Assembly: GCA_028274465.1 (NCBI GenBank)
Contig: CM051455.1
Span: 99,384,942 to 99,448,941 of the forward strand
DNA from: Plantago ovata
Lineage: Eukaryota > Streptophyta > Magnoliopsida > Lamiales > Plantaginaceae
Length of the DNA: 64,000 bases
Direction: 5' to 3'
Translations under genes and position numbers: made by a program
Shown: positions 1 through 11,253 of the stretch, piece by piece
Layout: the number at the start of each line of letters is the position of its first letter
Position numbering within the stretch: position 1 is the first letter of the stretch
Notes under the pieces: generated by a model
Database searches by the model: none
What the model was told of the DNA's origin: nothing
What the model saw: only the letters and a program-made list of their open reading frames with translations

Positions 1-141
1 TCGAACTTCATATAGCGGTAAACAAAGGGCTCAGATGATAGTTTATTAAGACGTTTGCAACTGTAGATAAATTAATGAGAACAGTTCAAAATTAAATGAA
101 AATTAGACAATTCACAATCAACTATTACATGTAATAGATTC

Positions 142-330
142 TCACATTAACTCAAGTACGACTATCGACTCCGATGAGTCCACAGCAACACGTTGAATGA
201 TGTTTCTAATCAAATCCGTAGGCATAGATAATAGTCGACTATGTGGTTTACAGATGATTTTCTTGCGCTTACGAACATGAACGATGGCTCTGCAAATCGA
301 CCTCTTGGACTTTGAAATGTAAACATCCAT
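142..330 (-). CDS. Possible 5' exon of an F-box-like gene, running off the left edge
   Basis: A 62-codon open segment whose last 30 residues resemble the start of a plant F-box (MPTDLIRNIIQRVAVDSSES, of the form LPxDLxxxIxxRVAxxSxxD). F-box proteins are substrate adaptors of SCF ubiquitin ligases. The segment is preceded by a basic stretch (HVRKRKK). After it a GTGAGA donor-like site overlaps the stop codon, so the remainder, if any, would lie left of the window. The neighbouring minus-strand copies lie upstream of it and lack this domain, so it may open a third family member. The match is short; treat the F-box call as inference. Confidence 0.35.
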   Translation of the reverse strand: MDVYISKSKRSICRAIVHVRKRKKIICKPHSRLLSMPTDLIRNIIQRVAVDSSESIVVLELM

Positions 331-667
331 CTAAACGGAAATTTCAAGATATCTTAAAGAAATTTCGTGGGTTATCTTTTATGATAGTAGCAAAGATTAT
401 TTATAATGTAATGTATTGAGTATATTAGGTAATGATTTTGCAATAAAATCGTCATTCCTATTGTATCGTACATAATTAATGGTAATGCAATCAAATGAAA
501 TTCACAAATTAGAACAAATATTGAGATATAAATTCGTGTATTATAAAATCTCAAAATTAAAAGACAGACATTTGATAAGAAAAATAAACATTCGGACTCT
601 AAACAATATTCATTAATAGTTTTCATAGTAAAGCACAATTAATATGTGCCACAAAAATAATATATGT

Positions 668-1577
668 TTAAAGTCCCTCGACAGATTCACGAAAATCAAA
701 AGGAAGATTATAGTAAGTGACTTCATAATCAGCCATACAATGGTAGCAAACCTTATTGTTCGTTCTAGGAATACAAACTGTTATCTCTCGATGCTTGGCA
801 CAAAAGCGTGGAATTAAGAAAGCATTCTCAATTATTCCACCATGTAACTTGCTAAGACTCGTGCATAGAGATTTGCGCCATTTCTTCAAATACATGAAAC
901 CTCCAGGCATGTTTGCAATCTCTAAAAAAATCTCAAACCCTTGTTGTCTAATCCTCCCGTCCGGATTGAGAATTTTGAATATGTATGCCGAATACTTAGA
1001 CATTGGATGTGATTTTCGAACCATAATATCCAGCAATTGATCAAATCTTCGATACATCTTGTATTCAAATACATCAATCTACAACCATTAGCAAACAAAT
1101 GAAAACATGTTCATAAGGTTTGAGCTAAACGCAACATAAGAAATATGTTGGGAAAGAGAACAAATTACAATTATCATCATATAGTAGAAATTCGAGGTTG
1201 CCAAAGGGTAATCTACAATTTCACTGATTTCAAGGCTCTCATAAAAGTTGTCAACGTCAAATATGTCCCTAAATAACCGAATACTGCATATAAAATGTAA
1301 TAAAAATTAATATATACTTAAACTCCATAAATCGCAAAGGCAAATACATAACTATTGTAAACTTGAAGAAAACAAACAAAGTATCAACTCACCAAGCTGG
1401 AACATGTGAACCATCAAACCAATTGTTAAGGACGTAGAACAATATAAAAACAGTTTTAGATTTCTTGCATTCATCGAAAACTTCATTGATTTGGCGGAGG
1501 TGTTCAGTGTACATACGATTAACGGATTCCATCAAATTCTCTGGAATCTCCATTTCGAAAGATAGAAGACTGAGCAT
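668..1577 (-). CDS. Uncharacterised plant gene, three exons, tandem family member B
   Basis: I do not recognise the function. Three exons can be modelled on the minus strand: 1577-1393, 1283-1169 and 1078-668, with GTGAGT and GTAATT donors and CAG/TAG acceptors; phases agree and give about 236 residues. The last exon encodes a Cys/His-containing tail (positions include RFCAKHRE and KVCYHCMADYE) after a helical segment. A neighbouring copy at 2148-3552 has the same exon order and about one third to one half identical residues in exons 2 and 3, which supports the model. No signal peptide or membrane segment is evident. Similar architectures occur in plant F-box relatives, but no F-box is present in this copy, so it may be 5'-truncated. 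Confidence 0.45.
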
Positions 1578-2147
1578 CCACCCTAGTCATTTTATAATCG
1601 ATTTACGGATGAAATATAGTAATAAAATAAAGCAATATCATATCACAAGATTTGCTTACAAAATAATTTTTATATGTTCAATCTGCCACCATATCTAGAC
1701 GAATTAGCATTAATGTTGTGATATTGCTTCAACTAATATATCCTCACTTTGATATGCTCAATTTGTCACTTGCTATATTTCTAATGAAACATCATTATTT
1801 CTACAAATGTATATTGCCAAATTATACACTATTAACTCCTAATTAACAAAATTAATGTTTTGAATGTTATATCCCTCCATTTATAAAAAACATACCAAAA
1901 ATATACAACAATGAAATCAATCATCTAAAGAAACAAATAATCTAATTTTAATACTATACCATAAGATGGAAATAAAAATTGGAATGTCAATGTTATAAAA
2001 TCGAAGTTGTATGATAAATGATATAAACCGATGAAATAAAAAAAGCAAAATTAGATAATAGATAAAAGCTAAAATGAGTTGTATTGCAAATGACATTAAC
2101 CGAAACAAAAACCCAATTTGTTCCTAATCCTAAAACGATTCCATGGA

Positions 2148-3552
2148 TTAAATCTCATCTATAGCCGTATGGAATTCATAAGCACGACTATAACATAAGA
2201 CTTCACGGCCGGCCAAACAAATAAAACAAAATCCGTCATCTACATCATCTAATCCGACTATATGATCATCCTTACAAAATTTTGGAATATTGAAATCCAA
2301 AGCAAATACACCATGATTTAGATTGCGAAGCTGGCCCAGTAAAAATTGTGTATAATTCTTCAAACGGTACAACCCTCTTGGCATTGTTGCAATCTATTTG
2401 AAGAGACGTAATCCATGTTGTCGTATTTGTTCATCATCATTCAACATTTTAACTATGCATGATAAATATTTGGCCATTGGATGTGATGCTTCGGTTAGAA
2501 TTCTCAACAACTCTTCGACCCTATGAGAGATCTTGTACTGGAACACATCCATCTACAATATAAAATCAAATAATATTTTTTTTTGAATCAGCAAAACTTT
2601 TATAAATTAGTGAGCATCAGGAATGCTCCATAATAATTACATCATACACGGAGCATACTCCGGAAGCAATCAAAAACCGTATCACCAATACCGATCCACA
2701 CCATTCAACTATGCCATACAAACTAGCTTAGACCTCAGTACCTCCACACAAATACCCTCACTAGAAAGATATCTCCCATACAATACTGCTACCACTGCTA
2801 ACCCACCTAATAAACTACAAACGCCTTTTCTAACCAACTAAGAACATCAATCCACATCAAAGTAAAAATCTCTGAACACATTCAATTCTCACATCAACAA
2901 GAGTCACCATTGTGAATTCTTAACCAAACCACTCAGTTTCAACAAACAGGCTTGCAAACCAGTGAGCACCAAAACAGAATTCAAGGGTCATCAAATCCAA
3001 CACCAGACATCGATCTACCAATTTTTAAGATGGGAAACAATGCTAACGTGAGTCCTCACTCGTGACGACACACCGTGATTAAGAGCACCCAACCCCTTAG
3101 AATGAAAAACCAGAGGATGAGGCGCCGAAGCGTTTAAACCTCACCGTAGTAAGTCACCGTGATTGGATATAAAATCAAATAATATTAGCAAACAACTTTA
3201 TAAAATAAAAATATAAACCGTGGTATGATCAAGAAAATGACACTTACGATTAACATCATCTAGTAGAAATTTGGAGTTGCTAATTCTTCATTAGAGACGG
3301 ATGCAAGATCAAAGCTCTCATAAAAGCCACCATAATAGAACAATCGTCCAAATGATGCCATGCTATGTAAAACAACAAATGAGTAATAAGTCTAATGAAT
3401 AACAAAAAATCATTAAAATGTGAATCTCACCACATAATGATCGAATCAGTGTCGATCCAACCACCGATAACAATTAACAACAAATACTTCAAATGAATCT
3501 TCCTATGTTCTTCAACAGATTTGGAAGCCACAAAACCAAATGGACCCTCCAT
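2148..3552 (-). pseudogene. Dead paralogue of the 668-1577 gene, tandem family member A
   Basis: Exon positions mirror member B: about 3552-3431, then about 3363-3250, then 2552-2148. Exon 2 reads TTC-TAC-TAG at 3262-3260 where member B has a Tyr codon. Exon 3 has TAG at 2396-2394 (after LRLFK, before IATMPRG) where member B has Glu. The tail keeps the Cys-containing motif (IPKFCKDDH, GFCFICLAGRE). Two in-frame stops and a retroposon in the last intron make it a pseudogene. The paralogous introns align across the insertion point (both have ATTAGCAAACAA), confirming the pre-insertion structure. Confidence 0.6.
2578..3166 (-). mobile_element. Non-LTR retroposon (SINE or truncated LINE 3' end) with 20-bp TSD
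   Basis: The insert begins on the plus strand with a T-run at 2576-2584, the poly(A) tail of a minus-strand retroposon, and is bounded by a perfect 20-bp direct repeat ATATAAAATCAAATAATATT at 2558-2577 and 3167-3186. The last transcribed bases before the tail read AAAGTTTTGCTGATTC, a style of ending seen in plant LINEs. There is no coding sequence, so it is either a 5'-truncated LINE or a SINE. It sits in the last intron of the pseudogene at 2148-3552. Confidence 0.75.
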
Positions 3553-3929
3553 AATTCTTTTACGCTTTTAATGTATTGAAATATAGGCTGAATTGAGAAA
3601 TGAAGAAGGGGATTACGGTTTGAATGTAATGAAAATATAGGTTGGGTTGTAAGATGAAGAAAAATATATCGATTGCTAGCTATATATAAAGGCTTTTTTA
3701 GGGTTTAAAAAGAATCTCAATCAGTGCACTGATTTTAGTCTCGTATTAATTTGATTTGATATTATTCACCACAATTAAGCAAAATCCTAAACATTCCATA
3801 TAATCTGATCGCGACATTGATGAGGCTTGGGCGTGGATGGTAAGAAATAATGGAGACTAAAACTTACCAAAATGCTAGGGAATATAAAAGTTACCAAATA
3901 ACACTTGTCTAAGAAAACAGACTAAATCA

Positions 3930-4535
3930 CTATTTAATGTTATGAACTATAAATGAATAAAATGTTGTGACTGAGTGGAATGTGGTGATTTACATCATCT
4001 ACACCACTAGAGTTCAATTCCTTCTAGCCACAACTTCTTGTTATGTTTTACTTTTATTATATGATTTTGTTTCTTGATTTAATCATTAATTTAATAATTC
4101 ATAATCTATAGCAATTTTTACGAAAATAAATTATTGTTAATAAATATAATTAAAAGTATAACATATTAAATCAAATACCAATATTTGATCTTATCAATTT
4201 TAATGAATAAAAAGTTGTTGCTGAGTGGAATGTGGTGATTTACATCATCGACACCACTCGAGTTCAATTCCCACTTGCCACAGCTTTTGTTCTGTTTTAA
4301 TTTTATTATATGACTTTGGTTTCTTGGATTAATCAATAATTTAATAATTCATAATGTATAGAAATTTTTACGAAAAAAATTAATCGTTAAAAAATATAAA
4401 TAAAAGCATAACATATTAAATCAAATACCAATATTTGATGTTATCAATTATGAACGACAAAAAGCTATGACGGAGTAGAATGTGGTGATGTACATCATCT
4501 ATACCACCTGGGTTCAATTCCCTCTGGCATTTCAG
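3930..4535. repeat. 250-bp tandem repeat, about 2.4 units, each with a tRNA-like sequence
   Basis: The word CTGAGTGGAATGTGGTGAT (third copy CGGAGTAGAATGTGGTGAT) recurs at 3971, 4221 and 4471, exactly 250 bp apart. The spacers between copies also align (both contain AACATATTAAATCAAATACC), so this is a true tandem repeat and not dispersed insertions. The units differ by scattered substitutions, so the array is old. Confidence 0.85.
3964..4034 (+). other. tRNA-like sequence, copy 1
   Basis: It starts GTTGTGACTGAGTGG, resembling a pol III A box, and has GAGTTCAATTCC, resembling a B box (GGTTCRANTCC). The ends GTTGTG and CACAAC can pair as an acceptor stem, and GTGGTG/CACCAC forms an internal stem. 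Related copies lie at 4214-4284 and 4464-4534; the third has the best T-arm (GGGTTCAATTCCC). No convincing anticodon arm is visible, so it is not called a functional tRNA. Confidence 0.5.
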
Positions 4536-4695
4536 AATTTGTTTTGCCTAGAATTTAATTAATATATTATTTTAATTTTTTTATTTCCAGAATTTGTGTT
4601 GCCAAGAATTTAATTAACCCTGTAATTCAACATTAAATTAATAAACGATTTATTTTTAAATTCCAGAATTTGTTTTGCCTAGAATTTAATTAACA
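4533..4695. repeat. Three copies of a roughly 30-bp AT-rich repeat
   Basis: The phrase CAGAATTTGTTTTGCC followed by TAGAATTTAATTAA occurs near 4533, 4588 and 4664 with few differences. It follows the 250-bp array directly. No coding or known element is recognised. Confidence 0.7.
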
Positions 4696-5440
4696 CATTA
4701 TTTTAATTAAACATTTTAGTTAAAAAAACGTATGAATTAGTAGGGCTGGGCGTTTTTATGGTAATTATGGAATGGAGAATAAAACTTACTAAATGAGTGG
4801 AATGAAAATTTACCAAAAGAAATGAAATTGAAAACTTGTCGTAACGAAAAAAAAATAATGTGTTAATTAACTTTGATAGATGTTGAATGTAATGTTTGTT
4901 TCCCTTTAATGAAGAAAAAATGTTGGATATTTCATGCAACTCCCTGTTCTTCATTTTTTTCCAACTCTGTTCTCACTTTACAGTTGTAGAGTAACTTTAC
5001 GAAGCAAAGGAAAAACATGAAAAATAACTACTTAATTGAGGATAAAATTGTAAAATCATCAAATCTAAACTTGAACAACATATCCACATACACATTTGGG
5101 CTAACTATCAATAGCGGGCTTTCAATTCCAACCCGACAAGCCCATATAATTTGTAACACCTCGTCTTTTTTTTATTATTTATTTATTTATTTATTATTTA
5201 ATTATTTAATTTTAGTTAATTAATTATCAGAGTAAATTATTTATTCGATAATTATTTAATTAATTTCGCGTAAGCTAGTTTGTTTCGTTTCGTTTGGATC
5301 AAGTTGGAAGACCGGACCGTTCTGGTCTCTTTTTGGCCCATTCTTTAGCCCAGTCAAAGGTCTGTTGACCGGCCCATTTGTAACTTAACCCTAACCCTAG
5401 TCAGATTCTCATCCCCTCCTCATTCTATCAGCCATAAAAC

Positions 5441-5476
5441 ACAAGAGAAGAAAGAAAGAAAGAAAGAAAGAAAGAG
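5441..5476. repeat. GAAA microsatellite inside the solo LTR
   Basis: A run of GAAA units (AGAAAGAAAGAAAGAAAGAA) continues into purine-rich sequence up to about 5510. Confidence 0.85.
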
Positions 5477-6654
5477 AGGAGAGAAAAGAAAAAGAAGAAA
5501 AGAAAGATTCTTTGCTGCTGTTGCTCCGTCTTCTTCGTCCGACCCGCCACCGTGCCGTTCTGTGCCGTCTCGTCCGTTGCCGTCCGTCGCGCCGTTCCGT
5601 CGCCTGTCTGCTCCGTTTCGCGCCGCCGAGATCGATCGATCTGTTCTGATTCGTCGCTCCGATTCGTGCATCCGCCGCCGCCGGTTTTTTCTCGCGCCGC
5701 GCCGTTCTGTCCGTTCCAGTCGCCCGTTCCTGAGCCGCGTCTCCGTCCGATCCATCTGTTCGCGCCGCCGCCGATCAATCTCGGCCAAGCTCGGTCCGCT
5801 CCGATCTCGTGTTCTCTTCTCCGTTCGTGCGTGCTCGCGGCTCCGTTTGCTTCGTGACGCCGCTGTTGTTCCGACCTTGCTCTGTCCGCCCCGATTCGCT
5901 CCTCGCCGGCCCTATTTCCGTTTCGTTCAGTCCGGGTCTTGTCGTGCTGTTTCACGTGTCCCGTTCCATTTTGCGCTGTCCCGGCTCCGATCAAGACATC
6001 ATCTCCGGCTCCGTTCCGGTAATGCTCTGTTCGTTTTTTTCCTTTTTTATTTTATGACCATTCTACCCCTGCTGCGAAACTGACCCAAACCGGAACATTA
6101 ATCCTTGACCTTAGACTGAAACTGGACCAAGTAGACTGTGGACGTTTTATTGACCGACTTTGACCCCGTTTGGACTAAACTGGACATCGTTGATTTTTTG
6201 GGGGACTGGTTTGGTATTTTGATTTGTTTGGGGTTGATTTGTATGTTCTGGAAACCTAAAAGGACCTTTATGCAATTTTGAACTGAGAGGCAAAATAGTA
6301 ATTTCATTTTTTGACCTGGACTGATCGGATTTAGTGTAATGATCGTGGACTCTTGTTATGTTGATTCTAAAATCGTTAAGTTAGTTTGATTTCTGAAAAC
6401 CGTGTTTATATTTTCGTAATTTAATCTTTAAAGGGTGTTTTGGTAATTTATGTTTGAGGGTAAAATGGTAATTTCATGTGCTCTGGACTAAACTCTTAAA
6501 TCGGGTTTTCTTTTGAGGACTGTTTCGATATTACTGAAAAGTGTTGTTATGTTTTGCAATTTACTACTGAGGGTGTTTTAGTAATTTCAAAAGTTGATTT
6601 CTGAAAACCGTACGATCATGTACTTACTGTCTTTAACTTTAAAAATCACTTGAC

Positions 6655-6722
6655 TTGCTAGCCTAGTTGGTTAGGTTCTTGTTAGACTAACTTAGAGGTC
6701 CCGAGTTTGAGCCCCTTCTTTG
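6655..6722 (+). other. tRNA-like A-box/B-box pair inside the solo LTR
   Basis: GCTAGCCTAGTTGGTTAGG resembles a pol III A box and, about 45 bp on, CCCGAGTTTGAGCCCC resembles a B box. The spacing suits a tRNA-derived promoter. No complete cloverleaf is apparent. Confidence 0.4.
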
Positions 6723-8035
6723 CCAATCCTTCACCGACCTTTTTATTTTCATTCGTTTTAGCTTTCGTTCGACTTCTAGTTAACTAGATACTTTCTGTTT
6801 AGGTGCTCCGTCCGTTAGCTCTTAGTTCGCTGTGTTTTTGGTGGAGCATTGCTTGCAAGGCTTAAGGTGAGTGTTCAACCCTAAACCTATTTATTTGCGA
6901 AAAACTGGAAGGATATGTGACAACTTGTACCTACTATTACTTATACTGTTTTACTATATGCTTCCGCGTAAAAGTATTTAAGTCCTAAGTATAACTATTT
7001 ACTTTTCTGTTTATTGCTACTCTGTTCTGGACTAACTTTTCTACAGGAACACCTCTCGGTGTTGATTATCTGTATCTATTATGTTTCTGTGTGACCGGTC
7101 GATTAGGTCGTAACTAGGTAGACTTGGGTAGTAGAGGACTATCGGGTTTGCTTGGTTATTGCCTAGTCTAATCCCTTTTAGACGCGACGTAGAAGTCGCT
7201 GAGGTCTATTAGGGTCGTAGGTTCTGTTTCCCCAAAGTACACGGGGGTTTCTGTTTCTGTCCGGAGTTGTGCACCCCCTAGAGGGAGTTATAAGGGCATT
7301 CTGGGAGTAGGAGCAATAAGGCGGGCTGCACCAACGGTCTTCAACTTATCTGTTCTGTTATTCTGTTATGTGACCTGTTCTGTTTGTTTGTTTTTTTGAA
7401 AAGGATTTTGATTTCAAAACTGTTTACTTTCTGTTTTTAACTTAGAACCTCACTGAGATCCTTTATCTCACACTCTCTTTGTTTCAAAATTCCTTCCTTC
7501 CAGATACTGCTAAAGATGCATGCGAGTAGGATGCCAGCGACTGAGAGAGGGGTCTGGGATGTCTTTGGGGAATTTATTTCAAAATAAGAAGATAAAACTT
7601 TTTACTGTCTTCGATAGTTGTTATTTTCATTTGATTTCTAAATTACCATTGGATATTTACTTGGTTCTGTTAGCGCTGTGCGCGTCAAATATTATTATGG
7701 CATTTATTGCCGACCGTTGTTATTAAAATTATTTCGGATTTTATCTTTTCAAGAAATTGTTTTGTTTTTGAAAACGGATACCGTTACATAATTACTTTTT
7801 GGAATCCATCACAACACTTGAGTTAATAATTGGATCATGTAAATCCAGTCAAATGGACTCCGGAGTCCGGACAGACCCAATCATAAAACCTAACGTCTTA
7901 ACCTACAGTTGGCACTGTATTTCTACCATTCTAATCCTTAGAATAAAGCATGTGAATGAGAAGAGTACTCAACAAATCAGTAATCATCTTATGGGAGTTC
8001 AAAAGAATTTCACTTGCGAATATCACCGCATAGAA

Positions 8036-8092
8036 GACACGTCCACAATTGGTGAAACGACACGCGTCTTCACGTATAGACGTGTGTCAATA
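8036..8092 (+). promoter_or_regulatory. Cluster of ACGT elements (ABRE-like) with an ACGCGTC coupling-like site
   Basis: Within 57 bp there are GACACGTCC, GACACGCGTCTTC, TTCACGTAT and GACGTGTGTC. ACGTGTC/ACACGTC are the core of ABA-responsive elements bound by AREB/ABF bZIP factors, and ACGCGTC resembles coupling element 3. The cluster is about 225-280 bp upstream of the RD29/LTI65-type start codon at 8315, the position expected for an ABA- and drought-responsive promoter. Confidence 0.6.
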
Positions 8093-8228
8093 TCTCATCT
8101 CCATGCAAGGGCGGAATTAAGATAATCTTGCGCCAAGCTCTTTCTTTATCCCACCTGTCACATTAACATATACTAACATGTCACATATATATATCTTCTC
8201 CACTCATTACCAAATCACATTCTTCTTA

Positions 8229-8239
8229 CTATAAAAAGA
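8229..8239 (+). promoter_or_regulatory. Candidate TATA box of the stress gene
   Basis: CTATAAAAAG lies about 85 bp before the start codon. An alternative AT-rich stretch CATATATATATC lies near 8182-8195. Either would leave a short A-rich 5' leader. Confidence 0.4.
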
Positions 8240-8314
8240 AAAATATTAAGAGGTAAAATATATATTGTTCTAAGGAAAAAGAAAAACAAAAAAAAACAAA
8301 AAACAAAAGACATA

Positions 8315-11253
8315 ATGGATGCACAAACAGCACAATTGCACCGCCCTGCACATCAATACGAAGAAGAAGACCCTCATCATCACTCTACAACAGGTAATTT
8401 AACTTCATGTATAATTTTAAGTCTTCAATTTAATTTAATTCAGCTCTAATTATCCAACTAAATGTTGCGGTTTTTTATGTTAAATTTCAATGTATTTGTG
8501 ACATATAGAGGGCGAACATAATCACCACGGACACAAGTCTGTGCTTAAAAAGGTGAAAGACAAGGCCAAGAAGCTCAAGGACACTATCAAACACCATGGG
8601 CATGGTCACGACCACCACGATCAATACGAGGAGGCCGACGATGATGATGAGGAGATGGATCAGGATCCTGAAGTGCATGGTGCACCGAGTGAGTTTCAGT
8701 ACTTTACACTACTTCAATTCAAATTCGGTTTCGAGCTCTATTATATTTTAAATGTGAAAAATAAAAATTCCTTTGTTTATTTGATGTTGAGTTACTATTA
8801 CCCTGGCATCTAAAAAAAAAAATCTTAAGAAATCAAGAAAATATATTCTTCGGTTATGTTTCAGAATCGAAAATATAATTAGTATCATTTAATTTAATGT
8901 TTATATGGGTCGTCTTTTGTGATAAACCCTTATAAAAAAATCTTTTTCTCACGTGTGTAAAAACCGAGTAGTTTGGGGTTTAGTTGATCTAGGCGAAATC
9001 AATTTTTTTTACCAAGTTACTACAAAGTAACCAAGTGTATTTGTCAAGAATTTACCTGTCTTTTGTAGGGCCTGTTTGAATATCAACTCAAATTAAGATC
9101 AGATCAGATTTTTATTTTTATTTTTATTTTTTTCAGATGAATCAAAGGGGCTTAAATGTTTAAGATCACTTCTTCTTTGACTCCGAGGCTCCCTTTTGAT
9201 TGCAGTAAGGAAAAGATTTTTTTAGTTTTTTCAAAAGGAAGGAAGAAAAAAACTGGTGATTAAAACAAACACTATAATATTTATTTTTGAAGAAGAAAAT
9301 CTTAATTAGTATAAGCATTTGCAAAAACACAACTTCTACAGGTGCAGATTAATCTTAATTTCTGTGTATTCTTGTGTTTGTAGTGTATGATACTACTGTT
9401 ATTACCGGCACCGATTTACCTATGCAAGTCGATGCCAATCTGGAAAAGCCTACCGATCCAAGGGAGGATCGTTACGAAGGAACACACCCATATGCTGCTC
9501 CAGGGACAACAGTAACACACGACCTCGAAAAGCCACATCAATTTACTGCTCACCAGCCACATCTAGCTCAAATCAGAGAGACCCTGCCTCTTAACACGAG
9601 GACCGAACCAACGGACATGCGAGCCCCGATAGGGGCAGGGCTTGGCCACCTAGAAACTGATCCACACGCGCCAGGTGGTCATGATGTCCCGAGATATCAG
9701 GCGAAAGTGAATGATCCTACAGGCCATGGTAATTACACATGTTCTACAAAATGATCCATGTGTTTATGTTCGTATTATTAGCAATTGACAATGATCTGTA
9801 TTTCTATAAACAAGGTGGACAAGAAACGAATGTTGATCCGTTGATTCATAAACTGGAGAATCTGGACGTTGGCGATAAATCGGGATCAAGACTGGCACAG
9901 GGACATGGGCCTTACCTGAGAACGCATGAATCAAAAGTGGCACAAGAACACAGGCCAGACTTGGGAGCGCATGAATCGAAACTGGTACAAGAGAATAGGC
10001 CTTACACGGGAACGCATGACCAATTTGCTCCGCAGGCCACTCCGACTGAAGATGATTTCAAATCCTCAGCAGATAATGCAACTGGATATAGCGATTCACT
10101 ACCTAAGAGTGTTGATCCTGCCAATCCGGACATGTCTATGGCGCCACAAGACACGATTACCGGGAAGATAGTGTCTGCCACGACAGCGATAACAGAGAAA
10201 GCTTCGTCTGCCACGTCAACGATAGCGGGGAAAGCTGTTGCAGCGAAGGATGCGGTTGCATCTAAGCTTGGATACGGAGCACAGGAAGGCGTTACTGGTT
10301 CTGAATCTTCACGAAAGCCAGCTGCGGGTTCGAATGCTCCGTCTACTACAACAGCAATAGCGGAGAAAGCTGTCGCAGCGAAGGATGCTGTTGCATCGAA
10401 GCTTGGTTTCGGAGAACAGGAATGTGTTACTGTTTCAGATTCTTCGAATAAGCCAGTGACCGGTTCGGAGACTCCAAAGAAGCCTATGACGGAGACGGCA
10501 ACTGAGTATGCACATGCGATTGCCGACAAACTTGCTCCTGTTTACGGGAAAGTTGCTGGGGCTGGAACAGCGGTTATGGCGAAGGTTCAAGGCTCTGGCG
10601 GGTCCGAATACGATGATAAAGTTCATGGAACCGGAGCAACCGAGCAGCAAGTACCGGATAAAGGCGTATCTGTGAAGCAGTACTTGGCTGAGAAATTTAG
10701 GCCCGGGGATGAAGATAAGGCGTTGTCCGAAGCAATTAGCGATGCACTTCACTTGAAAAAGGAGACGGTAGTAGTGGAAGAGCAGCAGCAGCAGCATCCA
10801 GTGATGGGTAAAGTGACGGAGTCAAAAGAAGTGCGGGAGCGTCTGGGCACAGGGAAGGAGAACAAGAGGGAAGGAGAGGATGCATTCGCGGCAGGGAATG
10901 AAGTTACAGGTTCAGGGCCTGGAGTGGTGGACAAGATTAAGGGAGCAGTGACCTCCTGGATTGGAAAGAGTACCGGAATGGAGACAGCTCAGGAGTCTGT
11001 TGGCCAGTCGTATGGTAAGTAGTTATCGGCTTGTGTCTCGCCTCTTTGACTAGAGGCAAAACATAGCCCTATGGTTAAAGAGTTTCTCGATCCGCTCTAG
11101 TTTGTAACTAGCCGTTCGTGCTATTTCTTGGTTCTTATATTGTGCTTCTGCGTTTCGATTTCAGCTAGTGGCACTGGTTCCGGCGTGGGTGGGAGGAACA
11201 TCGGCCATGATGGAGGTGATTCTCAAGCTCAGGCTGAGGTGAAGATGTTGTAA
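8315..11253 (+). CDS. RD29/LTI65-like low-temperature- and ABA-induced hydrophilic protein
   Basis: Five exons with canonical splice sites: 8315-8393, 8509-8688, 9384-9728, 9815-11014 and 11165-11253; every junction falls after codon position 1, giving 630 codons. Residues about 36-64 hold the family's basic segment (KSVLKKVKDKAKKLKDTIKH plus a His-rich run), followed by an acidic run near 67-79 and the HGAPxYD motif at the exon 2/3 border. Exon 4 has two AVAAKDAVASKLG repeats near 341 and 387, a KQYLAEKFRPGDEDKALSEA block near 488 and DKIKGAVTSWIGKS near 573, typical of the CAP160/RD29 family. Such proteins accumulate in cold, drought and ABA treatment and are largely disordered; their biochemical role is unsettled. 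No break is seen. Whether it is the RD29A or RD29B counterpart cannot be decided here. Confidence 0.9.

Larger units (their letters stand above)
5152..7788. mobile_element. Solo LTR, 2.64 kb, TSD TAATT
   Basis: Begins TGTAACACC and ends CCGTTACA, and is flanked by identical pentamers TAATT at 5147-5151 and 7789-7793, the hallmark of an LTR retrotransposon insertion. No internal coding region, PBS/PPT pair or second LTR is found within, so it is a solo LTR left by LTR-LTR recombination. It contains an AT-rich start, a (GAAA)n tract near 5441-5476, a GC-rich Ser/Arg-type open stretch at 5530-6010 (probably leader composition, not a gene) and a tRNA-like stretch at 6655-6722. The length suits large-LTR Ty3-gypsy lineages, but lineage cannot be fixed without coding domains. 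It ends 526 bp before the stress-gene start codon. Confidence 0.85.

Noticed and set aside
3964..4534. Functional tRNA genes
   Set aside because: A- and B-box-like words are present but no proper anticodon arm or conserved D-arm was found.
5420..6083. Several Arg/Ser-rich open frames on both strands in the GC-rich stretch
   Set aside because: They overlap each other in many frames, lack family features and lie inside a solo LTR; low-complexity leader sequence explains them.
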